A DNA stretch of 47,776 nt from WHTX01 sp038255145 (lineage in GTDB: Bacteria; Actinomycetota; Acidimicrobiia; Acidimicrobiales; CAIXPF01), in NCBI GenBank assembly GCA_038255145.1, contig JBBSLP010000046.1, positions 1 through 47,776 on the forward strand. The letters run 5' to 3'. Below, piece by piece: positions 25,301-33,108 of this stretch. Position 1 is the stretch's first letter. Every line of letters starts with the position of its first letter. The notes beneath the pieces are model-generated. The model was not told where the DNA came from and searched no databases. It was given only the letters and a program-made list of their open reading frames with translations. A program made the position numbers and the translations under genes.

Positions 25301-25642
25301 CAGGTCGAGGGGGGTGACGGCGCCCGGGGTGCCGGGGGGTGGGCGGACGCCGCCGCCGACGAGTTCCGACCCCCGCTCGACGGCATCAAGGTCGTGGCCG
25401 GTACCCAGCCCGTGACCGAGCGCTACGCCCGCTTCTCCCCCACCGACTCCCCCGCCGGGCCCGAAGCGGCGCCGTGGTCGCTGACCCCGTCGGACGCCGC
25501 CGACCTGCAGCACCAGGTCATCGATGCGCCGGCCAACCAGGCCGCCCTCGAGACCGTGCGCCGGTGGATGGGGGCCGATCTGCGCTGCGAGGTCGTGCCC
25601 CCGAGCTCGGGCGGAGGGGCGGGAGGCCAGAGCGGGTTGTGA
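22361..25642 (+). CDS. Giant polytopic membrane protein with degenerate patatin-like domain
   Basis: 1093 aa, GTG start overlapping the MDR stop. Residues 1-40 are an acidic Ala/Glu/Asp/Val repeat. About a dozen hydrophobic segments follow between 75 and 620 (clear ones near 75-92, 150-173, 193-220, 278-299, 466-489, 527-549, 601-618). After a Pro-rich linker (655-685), residues 686 to the end resemble the soluble domain of membrane patatin-like phospholipases: glycine loop VSAGGDGAAASAF (688-700) and the elbow SGTAGGAVG (733-741), then LLLFGAVDRADGCEV. The elbow is normally SGVSGGSxG, so the serine nucleophile is Ala736 here. It is probably catalytically dead, acting as a binding or structural module. 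The role is unknown. Confidence 0.8.
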   Translation: MTPAEDVTAEDVTAGVVAAEDGAAENVAAENVAEEVTAEARGPGSALARADAVGRHLAGGVSRAMAVPVAGWERRVFAGILVAATATLLSTRFALDSAARRLHPAGGDSHGVDRLHGGRGAVIAALDAWDRGAQSMAPLLSVGGRAIAVAHTLVELALAPVLGLALVLIIAALHERAVAASRRPGHELAGAHASLLGWSLVAVGPLLLSWVVAEVAVLRLLGAKGGAVSGLMAGVAEGAAAMRDVLAVAVLIPVVAATLWLALRVWRPWAVIPRAGTALQVAGVVVAAYLVVVTVGPVAAEARASVRWWTDRPLLGALAVVAVTWFAVTVRLLATALSVRGGTGGGDRSGRARRRVRRGGKGLELGLVATGGAVAVVGAVVQAYSGQGRGVLALGGVLGLVGVAGLPIGSALAGRPRRLLADEDDDVVRRAARLDAIVVPLSGLVPLVALGAAVARAAVPLTLARGGTSLVLAWALVPSIVGVTLYAAWPQLGSDGADATAPESRGRRRTARVAAAPPGMRTEGGETSGTVLFVGATVLFLALLVASLWTDAWAVAPWLGVHALLGVAFTAVTVVVGGLAVAVRRAPTPAAFQVLGFRHPPVISVLALWAVAGLLVGASTGDHDVRLVRSGNERASTQPLTAAYAQWLGRYTVIDPPAPPPTRPEGAPAPPAGAEASPSRPAVPLVLVSAGGDGAAASAFTASVLDCLFLGQSGLPSCALPENATWSKVFAASGTAGGAVGIASVAAQGAASERAYGWVPDRLAADLAAPGLAWQMFAEVPDALLHAGPGRDRAEVQERAWERRFGADDDPSNPARSPLLGAPRAEWSGPLLLFGAVDRADGCEVNTSRVDGLPDSSRRLIGGRCDQRRLGMAPPGDLAGSRDLTDYLCADEDVALSTAAFLSNREGSTPPGVLGTPGARRPDAPACDGLPAGAALEVGAPADDQDRSGAGTLLELWQRLEPLVEAQNRTGDVCVVPVFVQVEGGDGARGAGGWADAAADEFRPPLDGIKVVAGTQPVTERYARFSPTDSPAGPEAAPWSLTPSDAADLQHQVIDAPANQAALETVRRWMGADLRCEVVPPSSGGGAGGQSGL
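22368..22480. repeat. Imperfect tandem repeat coding the acidic N-terminus
   Basis: Units of the form GCCGAGGACGTCACC, GCCGAGGACGGCGCC and GCCGAGAACGTCGCC recur six or so times in frame and code AEDVT / AEDGA / AENVA. Length changes in multiples of 15 bp would leave the protein in frame. Confidence 0.65.
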
Positions 25643-25703
25643 CGGGCGGGTTGTGACCGGCGGGTCGTGACCGGCGGGTCGTGACCGGCGGGTCGTGACG
25701 GGG
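25634..25703. repeat. 14-bp tandem repeat spanning a stop codon (second locus)
   Basis: Five units: GGGTTGTGACGGGC, GGGTTGTGACCGGC, GGGTCGTGACCGGC twice, and GGGTCGTGACGGGG. The first unit holds the TGA stop of the 1093-aa gene. The period (14 bp) and placement match the array at 5197-5252, but the unit sequence is different. Confidence 0.85.
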
Positions 25704-25738
25704 CCGCGTCCGCCCGGGCGGCCCGCCGACACCGGCGG

Positions 25739-25744
25739 TAGGGT
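25739..25744 (+). promoter_or_regulatory. Candidate -10 box TAGGGT upstream of the FmdB-type gene
   Basis: TAGGGT lies 64 nt before ATG 25809. The leader contains a proper ribosome site (GAGGAG, 7 nt spacing). Confidence 0.35.
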
Positions 25745-25808
25745 TTCGACGACCAGGTCAGGGTGGCCCGTCGGCATCGACGACGGCCCGATGTCGAGGA
25801 GTCGACGG

Positions 25809-26033
25809 ATGCCGCTGTACGAGTACCGGTGCCGCACCTGTGACGCGGTGTTCGAGGAGCGGCGCCCGATGTCGGCCTCGGCCGACCCCGCCACCTGTCC
25901 CGATGGGCACGGTGATGCCCGCCGGGTGCTGTCGGTGTTCATGACCGCAGGCTCCCGCAGCGCGGCCGCGGCGCCGGTCATGGCTGGTGGTGGCGGTGGT
26001 GGGTGCTGCGGCGGCGGGTGCGGCTGCGGCTGA
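25809..26033 (+). CDS. FmdB-family zinc ribbon protein
   Basis: 74 aa. MPLYEYRCRTCDAVFEERRPM is the standard FmdB start with the CxxC knuckle; CPDGHGDARRVLSVF supplies the second pair (Cys and His rather than CxxC). The C-terminus is a Gly/Cys-rich tail (GGGGGGCCGGGCGCG), usual for this family. FmdB-like proteins are small putative regulators linked to amide uptake and other catabolic genes. It lies 76 bases before the acyl-CoA dehydrogenase and may be cotranscribed with it. Confidence 0.9.
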   Translation: MPLYEYRCRTCDAVFEERRPMSASADPATCPDGHGDARRVLSVFMTAGSRSAAAAPVMAGGGGGGCCGGGCGCG

Positions 26034-26109
26034 GTCCGCCAGGGGCGCCCCCCGTCGTCGCTGTGGCAGGCTCCGTCGGCTCACAGCGACGACAGAGACA
26101 GGTGCCTCC

Positions 26110-27408
26110 ATGGGTTGGGACTTCGAAACGGATGCCGAGTTCCAGGAGGAGCTCGACTGGATCGACCAGTTCGTCCGCGACGAGATCGAGCCCCTCGACT
26201 TCGTGATCGAGAGCGCCTACGACGTCAAGGACCCCGTCCGCCAGAAGCTGATCCCGCCCCTCCAGCAGATCGTGCGCGACCGCAAGCTGTGGGCCTGCCA
26301 CCTGGGCCCCGAGCTCGGTGGCCAGGGCTACGGCCAGGTCAAGCTGGGCCTCATGAACGAGATCCTGGGTCGAGCCAAGTGCGGCCCCGTGGTCTTCGGC
26401 TGCCAGGCCCCCGATTCGGGCAACGCCGAGATCCTGGCCCACTACGGGACCGAGGAGCAGAAGCGGCAGTTCCTCGAGCCCCTGCTGCGCAACGAGATCG
26501 TGTCCTGCTTCTCGATGACCGAGCCCCAGGGCGGCGCCGATCCCAAGGTCTTCAAGACCGCCGCCGTCGAGGACGGTGACGAGTGGGTGGTGAGCGGCTA
26601 CAAGTGGTTCTCGTCGAACGCCAAGTACGCCAGTTTCTTCATCACCATGGCGGTGACCGACCCCGACAACCCGCCCTACCAGCAGATGTCGATGTTCCTC
26701 ATCCCCGCCGACACCCCGGGCGTGAACATCATCCGCAACGTGGGCCTGGGCTACGAGGCCGAGCGTGAGGGCACCCACGCCTACATGCACTACGAGGACG
26801 TGCGGGTGCCCAAGGAGAACATGCTCGGCCCGCGCGGCGGCGCGTTCCTCGTGGCCCAGACCCGTCTCGGTGGTGGGCGCATCCACCACGCCATGCGCAC
26901 CGTCGGCCATGTGCAGAAGGCGTTCGACGCCATGTGCGAACGGGCCACCAGCCGCTTCACCCAGGGCGAGATGTTGGGCAAGAAGCAGATGGTGCAGGAC
27001 ATGATCGCCCTGTCGTGGATCGACATCGAGACCTTCCGCCTGCTCGTGCTGCGCACGGCGTGGAAGATCGACAAGCTCAAGGACTACAAGGCCGTCCGCA
27101 AGGACATCTCCGCGGTCAAGGCCATGATGCCGCGGGTGTACCACGACGTCGCCGCCCGGGCCCTGCAGATCCACGGCAGCCTGGGCGTGTCCGGCGAGAT
27201 GCCCTTCGCCAAGATGGTCATCGAGAGCTTCCACATGGGCCTGGCCGACGGGCCGACCGAGGTGCACAAGGCCACCCTGGCCCGCCTGGTCCTGTCCGAG
27301 TCCCCGCCCACCGACGGCATGTTCCCCACCACCCACCTGCCCACCCTGCGGGACGAGGCCCTGGCCCGCTACGCCGAGGCCCTCGAGCACGAGGTGTCGG
27401 AGGGCTGA
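26110..27408 (+). CDS. Acyl-CoA dehydrogenase family protein
   Basis: 432 aa. The FAD and substrate motifs are in order: CFSMTEPQGGADP, WVVSGYKWFSSNAKYASFF, then RIHHAMRTVGHVQKAFDAM and the C-terminal helical part with RALQIHGSLGVSGEMPFAKM and LADGPTEVHKATLARLVL. The N-terminus MGWDFETDAEFQEELDWIDQ is like the ACAD10/11-type subgroup. It introduces an alpha-beta double bond into an acyl-CoA, passing electrons to ETF. ATG 26110 is chosen as the conserved start. The penicillin-acylase gene follows after 19 bases. Confidence 0.93.
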   Translation: MGWDFETDAEFQEELDWIDQFVRDEIEPLDFVIESAYDVKDPVRQKLIPPLQQIVRDRKLWACHLGPELGGQGYGQVKLGLMNEILGRAKCGPVVFGCQAPDSGNAEILAHYGTEEQKRQFLEPLLRNEIVSCFSMTEPQGGADPKVFKTAAVEDGDEWVVSGYKWFSSNAKYASFFITMAVTDPDNPPYQQMSMFLIPADTPGVNIIRNVGLGYEAEREGTHAYMHYEDVRVPKENMLGPRGGAFLVAQTRLGGGRIHHAMRTVGHVQKAFDAMCERATSRFTQGEMLGKKQMVQDMIALSWIDIETFRLLVLRTAWKIDKLKDYKAVRKDISAVKAMMPRVYHDVAARALQIHGSLGVSGEMPFAKMVIESFHMGLADGPTEVHKATLARLVLSESPPTDGMFPTTHLPTLRDEALARYAEALEHEVSEG

Positions 27409-27427
27409 TCCGCCCTCCGACCTCGCC

Positions 27428-29788
27428 GTGAACAGAGCCGTGACCAGCTTGCGACCAGTCGACGCCGCCGGCGCCCTGCCGGCGGCGAGCGGGGCCCGCC
27501 GGGTGGCGGGCCCCGCGGGCCGGGTGCTCATCCGCCGCGACCGGTGGGGCATCGCCCACATCGACGCGTCCACGGTGGGCGACGTGTTCTTCGGCCAGGG
27601 CTTCGCCACCGCCCAGGACCGGCTCTGGCAGCTGGAGTGGGACCGACGCCGGGCCCTGGGCCGCTCGGCCGAGTTGGTGGGACGACCCGCCGAGGTGTCG
27701 AGCGACGCCTTCCACCGCCGGGCCCGCATCGGTGACGCCTCCCGTCGGGGCTACGACGCCCTCGATGGGACCACCCGGGCCATCCTCGACGCCCACGCCG
27801 CCGGCATCAACGCCTTCCTGGCCAGCGACGACGCCCGTCCCGTCGAACTGCAGGCCCTGGGGGTCGAGCCCGAGCCCTGGGAGGGCTGGCACGGCGTGGC
27901 CGTGTTCCTGGTCCGCCACGTCACCTTCGCCACCTGGCAGACCAAGCTGTGGCGGGCCCGGCTGCTGGCCGCCCTGGGCCCCGACGCGGTGACGGCGTGG
28001 CGCAACGAAGGCGCCGGTGACACCCCCCTGATCGTGCCCCCCGGGGTGCGCCAGGCCGTGGATCGCCTGGCCTCGGCCGGGTTGCTGACCGCACCGGGTG
28101 GGCCCGCTGACGCCGCGGCCGCCCTCGCCGACCTGGGCCTGGGGCTGAGCGGCTCCAACGCCTGGGTGGTGGACGGCAGCCGCACGGCCTCGGGCGCGCC
28201 GCTTCTGGCCGGGGACCCCCACCGGGCCTACGAGCTGCCCAACGTCTACTACCAGGTGCGCCTGCGGGGGGCGGGCATCGACGCCGCCGGCTTCTCCTTC
28301 CCCGGGGTGCCCGGCATCCCCCACTTCGGCCAGTCGGACCGCACGGCGTGGGGGGTCACCAACGCCATGGCCGAGTACCAGGACCTGTTCGTCGAACGCC
28401 TGGAGAACGACGGTGCCGGTGCGGTGCGCGTCCTCGGCCCCGGTGCCACCTGGCGGGACGCCGACGTTCACACCGAGACGGTCGTCGTGCGTGACGGCGA
28501 CCCCGTCGACGTGCTGTGCGTGGCCACGGCCCACGGGCCCGTCATCGTCGGCGGTCCCGAGCACGGGGTGGGGGTGGCCCTGGCTTCGACGGGCCTGGAC
28601 GGGCCCGGCGGCTCCATCGCCTGCGTACTGGCCCAGCTGGTGGCCACCGACGTGAGCCAGCTCGACGCCGCCCTGGCCCGCTGGGTGGAGCCGGCCAACA
28701 ACGCCGTGCTCGCCGACGACAGCGGGGCCATCGCCTACCGCACCGCCGGCCGGGTGCCGGTACGCCCCGAGGCCGCAGCCTGGCTGCCCGTGCCCGGCTG
28801 GACGGGTGGGTTCGACTGGCAGGGCACCGTGCCCGACGCCGAACTGCCCCGGGTGGTGTCGCCCGAGGGCGGGGCCATCGTCACGGCCAACCAGCGGGTG
28901 GTGGGTGACGGCTACCCCCACGTCCTCGGCGTCGACGCCGCGTCGGCCGACCGGGCCGACCGCATCTGGGCCCGCCTCGGCGACGGTCGCGACCTGACCG
29001 TGGCCGACCACGCCGCCATCCACCGCGACGCCCTGTCCCTGCCCCTGCTCCGGGTCGCCACCCTGGTGGCGGCCCTGACCGATGCCGAACTGGCTGCTGC
29101 GGGTGGCACGGCCGCCACTGATGTGGTCGCCGCCAGGGATCTGCTGGTGGGCTGGGACGGGCGCATGCTGGCCGACTCGGCCGCCGCCGGCGTGGCTGCG
29201 GCCGTGCGGACCGAGCTGGTGGGCCTGGTGCTGGCCGACCTGCCCGCCGCCCTGCGGGCCAACCCCTTTGCCCCCTGGGAGCCACCGGCCACGTCGTTGC
29301 CGCCGCCCTTCCGGGTGGCCCAGGCCCTCGACGGCGTGTTGCGGCGCCAGCCGCCGACCCCGGCCGTCGTGGCCGAGGCCGTGCGCCGAGCCGTGGTCGC
29401 CCTGCCCCCGCCGGGGCCCGACGGCGCCGGTTGGCGATGGGGCCCCCGCCACTGGTTGCAGCCCGTCCACCCGCTGCGGGGTCTCGACGCCGCCTTCGAC
29501 GCCCTGATCGATGTGCGCTCCGGGCCCCTCGACGGGGACATCGACTGTGTGTGGGCCACCAACTCGGCCCCCGGCATCACCGACCAGGTGCGCACGGGTT
29601 CCACGGCCCGCTACGTGTGGGACCTGGGCGACCGTCGTCGCAGTCGCTGGATCGCGCCGTTGGGGGCATCGGGCCATCCGGCCAGCCCCCACCTGCGGGA
29701 CCAGCAGGCGGCGTGGTCGGCCGGCGAGCTCGTACCCATCGACTGGGACGGCACCGACGGCCCCACCCTCACCCTCGACCCCACCTGA
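27428..29788 (+). CDS. Penicillin acylase family Ntn hydrolase
   Basis: 786 aa, GTG start. The alpha part begins VLIRRDRWGIAHIDASTVGDVFFGQGFATAQDRLWQLEW, the classic penicillin-acylase opening. The autocatalytic cleavage site is LSGSNAWVV, where Ser (after Gly) becomes the N-terminal nucleophile of the beta subunit; GDPHRAYELPNVYYQVRL and GVPGIPHFGQSDRTAWGVTNA follow. No signal peptide is visible, unlike many secreted acylases, so it may act in the cytoplasm on an amide or lactone from the neighbouring catabolic pathway. Its substrate could be an acyl-homoserine lactone or another N-acyl compound. Confidence 0.92.
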   Translation: MNRAVTSLRPVDAAGALPAASGARRVAGPAGRVLIRRDRWGIAHIDASTVGDVFFGQGFATAQDRLWQLEWDRRRALGRSAELVGRPAEVSSDAFHRRARIGDASRRGYDALDGTTRAILDAHAAGINAFLASDDARPVELQALGVEPEPWEGWHGVAVFLVRHVTFATWQTKLWRARLLAALGPDAVTAWRNEGAGDTPLIVPPGVRQAVDRLASAGLLTAPGGPADAAAALADLGLGLSGSNAWVVDGSRTASGAPLLAGDPHRAYELPNVYYQVRLRGAGIDAAGFSFPGVPGIPHFGQSDRTAWGVTNAMAEYQDLFVERLENDGAGAVRVLGPGATWRDADVHTETVVVRDGDPVDVLCVATAHGPVIVGGPEHGVGVALASTGLDGPGGSIACVLAQLVATDVSQLDAALARWVEPANNAVLADDSGAIAYRTAGRVPVRPEAAAWLPVPGWTGGFDWQGTVPDAELPRVVSPEGGAIVTANQRVVGDGYPHVLGVDAASADRADRIWARLGDGRDLTVADHAAIHRDALSLPLLRVATLVAALTDAELAAAGGTAATDVVAARDLLVGWDGRMLADSAAAGVAAAVRTELVGLVLADLPAALRANPFAPWEPPATSLPPPFRVAQALDGVLRRQPPTPAVVAEAVRRAVVALPPPGPDGAGWRWGPRHWLQPVHPLRGLDAAFDALIDVRSGPLDGDIDCVWATNSAPGITDQVRTGSTARYVWDLGDRRRSRWIAPLGASGHPASPHLRDQQAAWSAGELVPIDWDGTDGPTLTLDPT

Positions 29789-29801
29789 GCGGTGGCGACG
29801 G

Positions 29802-29848
29802 AACCGGACGCATCCACGTACCTCCCCGGTGGGTGCACGCGTTCGGTT
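29802..29848. repeat. 47-nt palindromic repeat, copy 2
   Basis: AACCGGACGC (left arm) pairs with GCGTTCGGTT (right arm), with an inner CAC/GTG. It is exactly the length of copies 1 and 3, with the inner part rearranged. It fills the 85-bp gap between the convergent penicillin-acylase and PPOX genes, where it may act as a bidirectional terminator. Confidence 0.7.
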
Positions 29849-29873
29849 CGCCCGCGCCACCGGACGGCGGGCG

Positions 29874-30356
29874 TCAGAGCTTGTGGTTGTCCCAGGTGAC
29901 GGTCTTGTCGGGGGTGACGACGATCCAGCGGCCGCTGCGGCCCCGCACCGTGGCCTCCATGCGCTCGGGCACGGGGCCGGGGTCCTGGCCGGGACGCACG
30001 TGACCGCCGTGGTACTTGGGCCCCATCTGGCGGCGGGCCTCGTCGAGGTGGGGATCGGCGGCCTCGTCCTCGACCGTCTCCAGCACCTGGGCCGTGCCCT
30101 GGAACATGGCCCCCACCAGCTCCATGAACCGCTCGTTGCGGTCGACGAGCACGGTGACCACAGGGTTGCACCGCAGGTTGACGATCTTCTGACCCCGCCC
30201 GTAGACGTAGATCCTGCCGCCGGCCCAGCCGAACCACATGGGGGTCAGGTTGATGCGGTCCCCGGGGCCCACGGTGGCGATGCGCAGGTTTCACGCCGTG
30301 GTCATGACCTCTTCGAGCTCGGCGTCGGACAGGGACAGGGCGCGGGAGATGGCCAC
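29874..30356 (-). pseudogene. PPOX-family flavoprotein gene interrupted by an in-frame TGA
   Basis: Reading from GTG 30356 the frame gives VAISRALSLSDAELEEVMTT, Ala, a TGA stop at 30293-30291, and then NLRIATVGPGDRINLTPMWF and the rest of a pyridoxamine-phosphate-oxidase-like domain (GRGQKIVNLRCNPVVTVLVD, VDRNERFMELVGAMFQG, KYHGGH). Homologues I recall have Trp at the stop position (TTAWN), so one TGG-to-TGA change explains it. The longest intact product would start at GTG 30272 (132 aa) and lack the first strands of the flavin-binding barrel. It is a pseudogene, a consensus error, or a read-through gene. The first is my default, with the second quite possible. Confidence 0.7.
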
Positions 30357-30558
30357 CTTCCGCGAGGCCCTGCGCCTGGGCCACAACTACATCGGCACCG
30401 AGCACATCCTGCTGGCCCTGCTCGAGCAGGAGGACGGCACCGGCGTGCTCAGCCGCGACCTGGGCGTGGACAAGGCCGTCGTCGAGGCCGCCCTGTTGGC
30501 CAGCCTGGCCGCCGTGGTGGCCGAGGCGCAGCAGGAGGGCGGGCCGGCCGAGGGCTAG
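30349..30558 (+). CDS. Clp_N repeat fragment, small protein
   Basis: 69 aa from ATG 30349 (MATFREALRLGHNYIGTEHI). The sequence LGHNYIGTEHILLALLEQED...VLSRDLGVDKAVVEAAL is one repeat of the double Clp N-terminal domain that recruits substrates to ClpC/ClpA. There is no AAA+ part and only a partial domain. The frame opens upstream to 30238, but that part runs over the PPOX gene without domain similarity. It starts inside the 5' end of the PPOX gene on the other strand and its stop interlocks with the CaiB gene's stop. It is either a stand-alone adaptor-like protein or a truncated remnant. Confidence 0.55.
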   Translation: MATFREALRLGHNYIGTEHILLALLEQEDGTGVLSRDLGVDKAVVEAALLASLAAVVAEAQQEGGPAEG

Positions 30559-32991
30559 CCCAGGGCCTCGGCCGCGGCCAGCTCGCCGATGCGGTCGCCG
30601 TCGTAGCCCAGCAGGTCGTGGAGCACGTCCCACACGTGCTGGCCCTGGGACGGGCCCGCCTGCACGGGCCCCACCGCGCTGCGGGAGAACCGCACCCGGG
30701 GCCCCTCGATGGTGACCTCGCCCACCCCGTCCACCGGCAGGGTGACCCAGTGACCCCGGGCCACCAGGTGGGGATCGGCCACCGCCTCGGGACTGTTCTG
30801 CACCCGGTGGGCGGGCACGCCACGGGCCTGCAGCCGCTCCTGGGCCTCGGCCGCGTCGAGCACGGCGCACCACGCCGCCACCAGGGCGTCGAGCTCGGCC
30901 CGGCGGGCGAAGCGCTGCTCGGCCGTCAGGGCGGCCAGGTCACCCCGGCCCAGCTCGTCGGCCAGCGCCGCCCACTGGGCATCGGTGGCGCAGGCCACGG
31001 CCAGCCACTGGCCGGCGTCGTCGATCCCCGCCGCCAGGGCCGCGGCCACCCCGGCGCACGGGTGCACGGCGTGGGGGGCCATGGTGGCGTCGGCGTTGCC
31101 CACCCGGGTGGGCACCACGCCGTTGCGCTGGAAGTCGAGCAGCGCCGGCACCAGGCACTGCAGGGCCGACTCCATGTGGGACAGGTCCAGGTACTGGCCC
31201 TCCCCGGTGCGCCGGGCGTGGTCCAGGGCGGCGAGCACGGCGATCTCGCCGTAGCGGGGGGACAGGTAGTCGAGGTAGGCCGAGTACGGCCCCGTCGGCG
31301 GCCGATCGGGCCAGCCCACCAGGTCGTTGAACCCGCACATGGCCGTGGACAGGTTGCCGAAGCCGGCGAAGCGGTGCAGGGGCCCGCTCTGGCCCATCAG
31401 GCAGCTCGACAGCATGACCAGGCCGGGGTTGACGGCGTGGACCTCGTCCCAGCTCAACCCCAGGCGGGCCATGACACCGGGGGCGAAGGCCTCGGTGATC
31501 ACGTCGGCCCAGCGCACCAGGTCGAGCACGACCTCACGGGCCCCGGGCTTGTTCAGGTCCAGGCACAGGCCCAGCTTCCCGGCGTTCATGTTGTGGAACT
31601 GGGCCGAGCGGTCGGGCCCGGCCTCGTCACCGATGAACGGGGTCAGGCCCCGGACCAGGTCGTAGTTGACCGGCGACTCCATGCGCACCACCGTGGCCCC
31701 CAGGTCGGCCAGGCCCGGGTGATGGTGGGCCCGGCCACGGCCCAGGTGAAGTCCAACACCTTGATCCCGTCCAAGGGGCGCCCGGCGGGCGCGTCGGCCG
31801 ACGCCGACGCTGACGCCGACGACGGCCCGCTGGCCACCGTGGGCGACGCCGCCGCTTCGGCCAGCACGGCATCGGTGTCCGCCCCCAGCTCGGGAGCGGG
31901 GCCCAGCACCGCCAGCGGCGTGGCCGACGCCTTGACGAAGACGCCGGGCACCCGGTCACCGCCCACGTGCTGCCAGTAGCCCCGGTCCTCGAGCTGGTCG
32001 AGGTCGAGCACCTCGGGCGCGGTGAGCACGGGAGCGACCAGCAGCTTGCGGGCCAGGGACTGGGCCAGCAGCTCGGCCTTGGTCTTCGAGCTGGTCAGGG
32101 CGGCGATGGCGTCCTTGACCCGCTCGAACTCCTCGAGGGGCTCGACGCCGGATCCCAAGAGGTCGGCGTACTCGATCCAGTCCTTGTCCCGCATGGCCTC
32201 GTCGCAGAAGCCCTCCTCGTACACCCACTCCATGAGGCGCCGGGTGAAGGGACCGATGGACGACCCGAACACGTGGGTCACCGTCACCCAGCCGTCGGCC
32301 GCGGGGTAGCTGAAGCGCAGGCTGACCGGGGGCAGCCGGGGCCCGGTGCCCGAACGCCGGGTCACGCTGGCCCCGTTGGCCACGGCCAGCACCGAGGACT
32401 GGGTGCAGGCCAGCATGGCCTGCTGGGCCGCGGCCTCGACCTGCTGGCCCAGACCCGACGACGACCGCTCGATCAGCGCGGCCAGCACCCCGCTGGTGGC
32501 TTCGAGGCCCGCGTTCATCATGGCCTGGGGCAGGGGGATGCGCACCGGGGCCCGGTCCTCGTCCCCCGACACCCCCATCTGGCCCCCGCGGCCTGCACGA
32601 CCAGATCGGTGGCCACCCAGCCCGCCTTGGGCCCGGTCAGCCCGAAGGGGGTGATGGATGCCCGCACCAGGGCCGGGTTCACCCCGGCCAGGGCCTCGCC
32701 GAGCCCGGGGCGCACCTCGCCGTCGACCCCGTTGGACTCGAGCACGACGTCGGCCGTGCGGGCCAGGGCGTCGAGCGCCGCCCGCCCGCCGGCGTCGTCG
32801 AGGTCGAGGACGACGGACCGCTTGCCCCGGTTGTAGGCGTCCCACCACTGGAGGTCGCCGCGGGCGGGCGAGCCCCCCGGCGGCTCGACGAGCACGACCT
32901 CGGCCCCCAGCTGGGCCAGGAGGAGCCCGGCGAGCTGGGCGCCGCCTTCGGTCAGGTCGAGCACGCGGTAGGGGGTGAGCATTCCAGGCAC
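30555..32991 (-). pseudogene. Two-domain CaiB/BaiF CoA transferase gene with two frameshifts
   Basis: Three consecutive frames together encode one double family III CoA transferase. Frame 1: LTPYRVLDLTEGGAQLAGLL to ATDLVVQAA. Frame 2: QMGVSGDEDRAPVRIPLPQ to PLDGIKVLDFTWAVAGPTIT. Frame 3: LADLGATVVRMESPVNYDLV to the stop. The breaks are at a run of five C (32583-32587; one more base restores VQAAGGQMG) and at about 31712-31719 (one base short, expected ITRALADLG). Adding two bases to the 2437-nt span gives 813 codons, as expected for one gene. The start is GTG 32991 or ATG 32982. It normally transfers CoA between acids. Whether the lesions are real needs reads. Confidence 0.75.
31787..31836. 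repeat. Hexameric GCC/GAC-type repeat in the CaiB interdomain linker
   Basis: A run of GACGCC-like units codes SASASASADAPAG in the linker between the two CaiB halves. It is low complexity, in frame, and probably disordered. Confidence 0.45.
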
Positions 32992-33108
32992 GCCTCATCC
33001 TGGCCCACGGTGACCAGAGGCACCCCGGGCCGCTCTGGGCACCATGTCCGGACGCCACCATCCCCGGCCCATGGTGACGGGAGCGGCGCGCCTGGGCCAA
33101 GATGGGGC

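Noticed and set aside
30291..30293. The in-frame TGA of the PPOX gene as selenocysteine or as a reassigned Trp codon
   Set aside because: No SECIS-like hairpin is evident after it, the expected residue is Trp rather than Cys, and TGA is used as a normal stop by many genes in the window.
32583..32587. Programmed frameshifting in the CaiB gene
   Set aside because: The site is a plain homopolymer without a heptameric slippery sequence or a clear downstream pseudoknot, and a second unrelated break lies in the same gene.
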